A stretch of 64,000 nt of DNA, taken from NCBI GenBank assembly GCA_021820485.1, contig JAKADO010000003.1, forward strand, positions 1-64,000, given 5' to 3'. The position numbers were made by a program, and so were the translations under genes. The notes beneath the pieces are model-generated. The model made no database searches. It was given only the letters and a program-made list of their open reading frames with translations, and was not told where the DNA came from. The DNA comes from Bacillota bacterium (GTDB lineage Bacteria > Bacillota > Sulfobacillia > Sulfobacillales > Sulfobacillaceae). This document shows positions 63,664-64,000 of the stretch, one piece after another. The first letter of the stretch is position 1, and the number at the start of each line of letters is the position of its first letter.

Positions 63664-64000
63664 ATGCAGGTTCTTCTAGTGCGCCACGGAGAAAGCGAGG
63701 CCAATCATCGAAACATGATTGTGTCTCAGCAGGGGGACCCTGCGCTGACCGAGCACGGGTGGCGGGAAGCTCGAGAGACCGCCAAACACTGGGAACTCCA
63801 CCCTATCCAAGCGGTATACTCCAGTCCCCTGTTGCGGACGCGTCAGACCGCCTCCGCCTTTCTTAAGAAAGGCATGGAGGTTATCGTCGATGACAGGCTC
63901 CACGAAATCGCGCTGGGCCGATGGGATGGCATGACCATCGAAGCGATCGAGGCGGCGGACCACGAGCGCTATCACCAATGGAAGCAAGACCCGGAGATGG
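63664..64000 (+). CDS. Histidine phosphatase / phosphoglycerate mutase family protein (partial)
   Basis: The window ends inside this gene, after about 112 codons. The protein begins MQVLLVRHGESEANHR with the phospho-histidine motif RHGE, followed by LTEHGWREA, the conserved SSPLLRTRQTA arginine segment and EIALGRWDGM. It is a member of the histidine phosphatase superfamily (cobC/gpmB-like); substrates range from alpha-ribazole phosphate to 3-phosphoglycerate. The ATG follows AAAGGGGG. The 3' part is outside the window. Confidence 0.9.
   Translation, partial: MQVLLVRHGESEANHRNMIVSQQGDPALTEHGWREARETAKHWELHPIQAVYSSPLLRTRQTASAFLKKGMEVIVDDRLHEIALGRWDGMTIEAIEAADHERYHQWKQDPEM

Overview
The window looks like an ordinary chromosomal segment of a spore-forming, moderately GC-rich Firmicute. 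The gene set (spore coat CotF proteins, a class I-alpha glutamine synthetase, a pst-pho operon, a DsrE/TusA/SQR-like sulfur operon, a CoA-disulfide reductase-rhodanese fusion, no outer-membrane genes) best fits a Sulfobacillus-like acidophilic sulfur/iron oxidiser. The genus is an inference; nothing in the sequence names it. I saw no tRNA, rRNA, CRISPR array, insertion sequence or prophage.

Layout. 1-19.3 kb is one unbroken minus-strand run. In transcription order it reads: Nudix hydrolase, GNAT acyltransferase, N-succinylamino-acid racemase-like enzyme, M20 hydrolase, D-2-hydroxyacid dehydrogenase, P-loop/Asp23-like protein, phoP, phoR, pstS, pstC, pstA, pstB, an EAL c-di-GMP phosphodiesterase, phoU, then the lower-glycolysis genes gap, pgk, tpiA, gpmI, eno and a HAD hydrolase, closed by a hairpin at the window edge. 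Most neighbours overlap by a few bases. 19.3-31.6 kb carries an S9 peptidase, an FMN glutamate-synthase-domain protein, an alpha/beta hydrolase, a secreted CAP-domain protein, a degenerate PRK06851-like protein, an APC permease, and an operon of LigB-like protein, nicotinamidase and a LytS/LytTR two-component pair. 31.6-46.6 kb holds housekeeping and envelope genes: moaE, moaD, an L,D-transpeptidase, lgt, hemL, ychF, a SASP-like peptide, OsmC, a Cas4-like nuclease, a UPF0173 hydrolase, a PpaX-like phosphatase, a FUSC transporter, a kelch protein, glnA, a DUF421 protein, a zinc-ribbon membrane protein and diaminopropionate ammonia-lyase.

46.7-51.1 kb carries two coat proteins, a flavin reductase, a homologue of cyanobacterial acyl-ACP reductase under a palindromic operator, a MaoC hydratase and an MFS exporter. 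51.2-56.4 kb is the sulfur region: the CoA-disulfide reductase-rhodanese gene diverges from the MFS gene and converges on the dsrE-tusA-SQR-like-DUF1641 operon. Three C-tract/G-tract palindromes resembling CsoR/CstR-family operators sit in the promoters of this region, which suggests a persulfide- or metal-responsive regulon. 56.4-63.5 kb carries a zinc-ribbon HtrA-like protease and a GntR-dppA-dppB-dppC-gamma-glutamyltransferase operon, probably for uptake and cytoplasmic cleavage of gamma-glutamyl peptides. The window ends inside a phosphoglycerate-mutase-family gene.

Start codons were moved from the longest ORF to the best Shine-Dalgarno-supported site wherever the family N-terminus and the SD agreed. 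Functions come from motif recognition by eye, without database searches.
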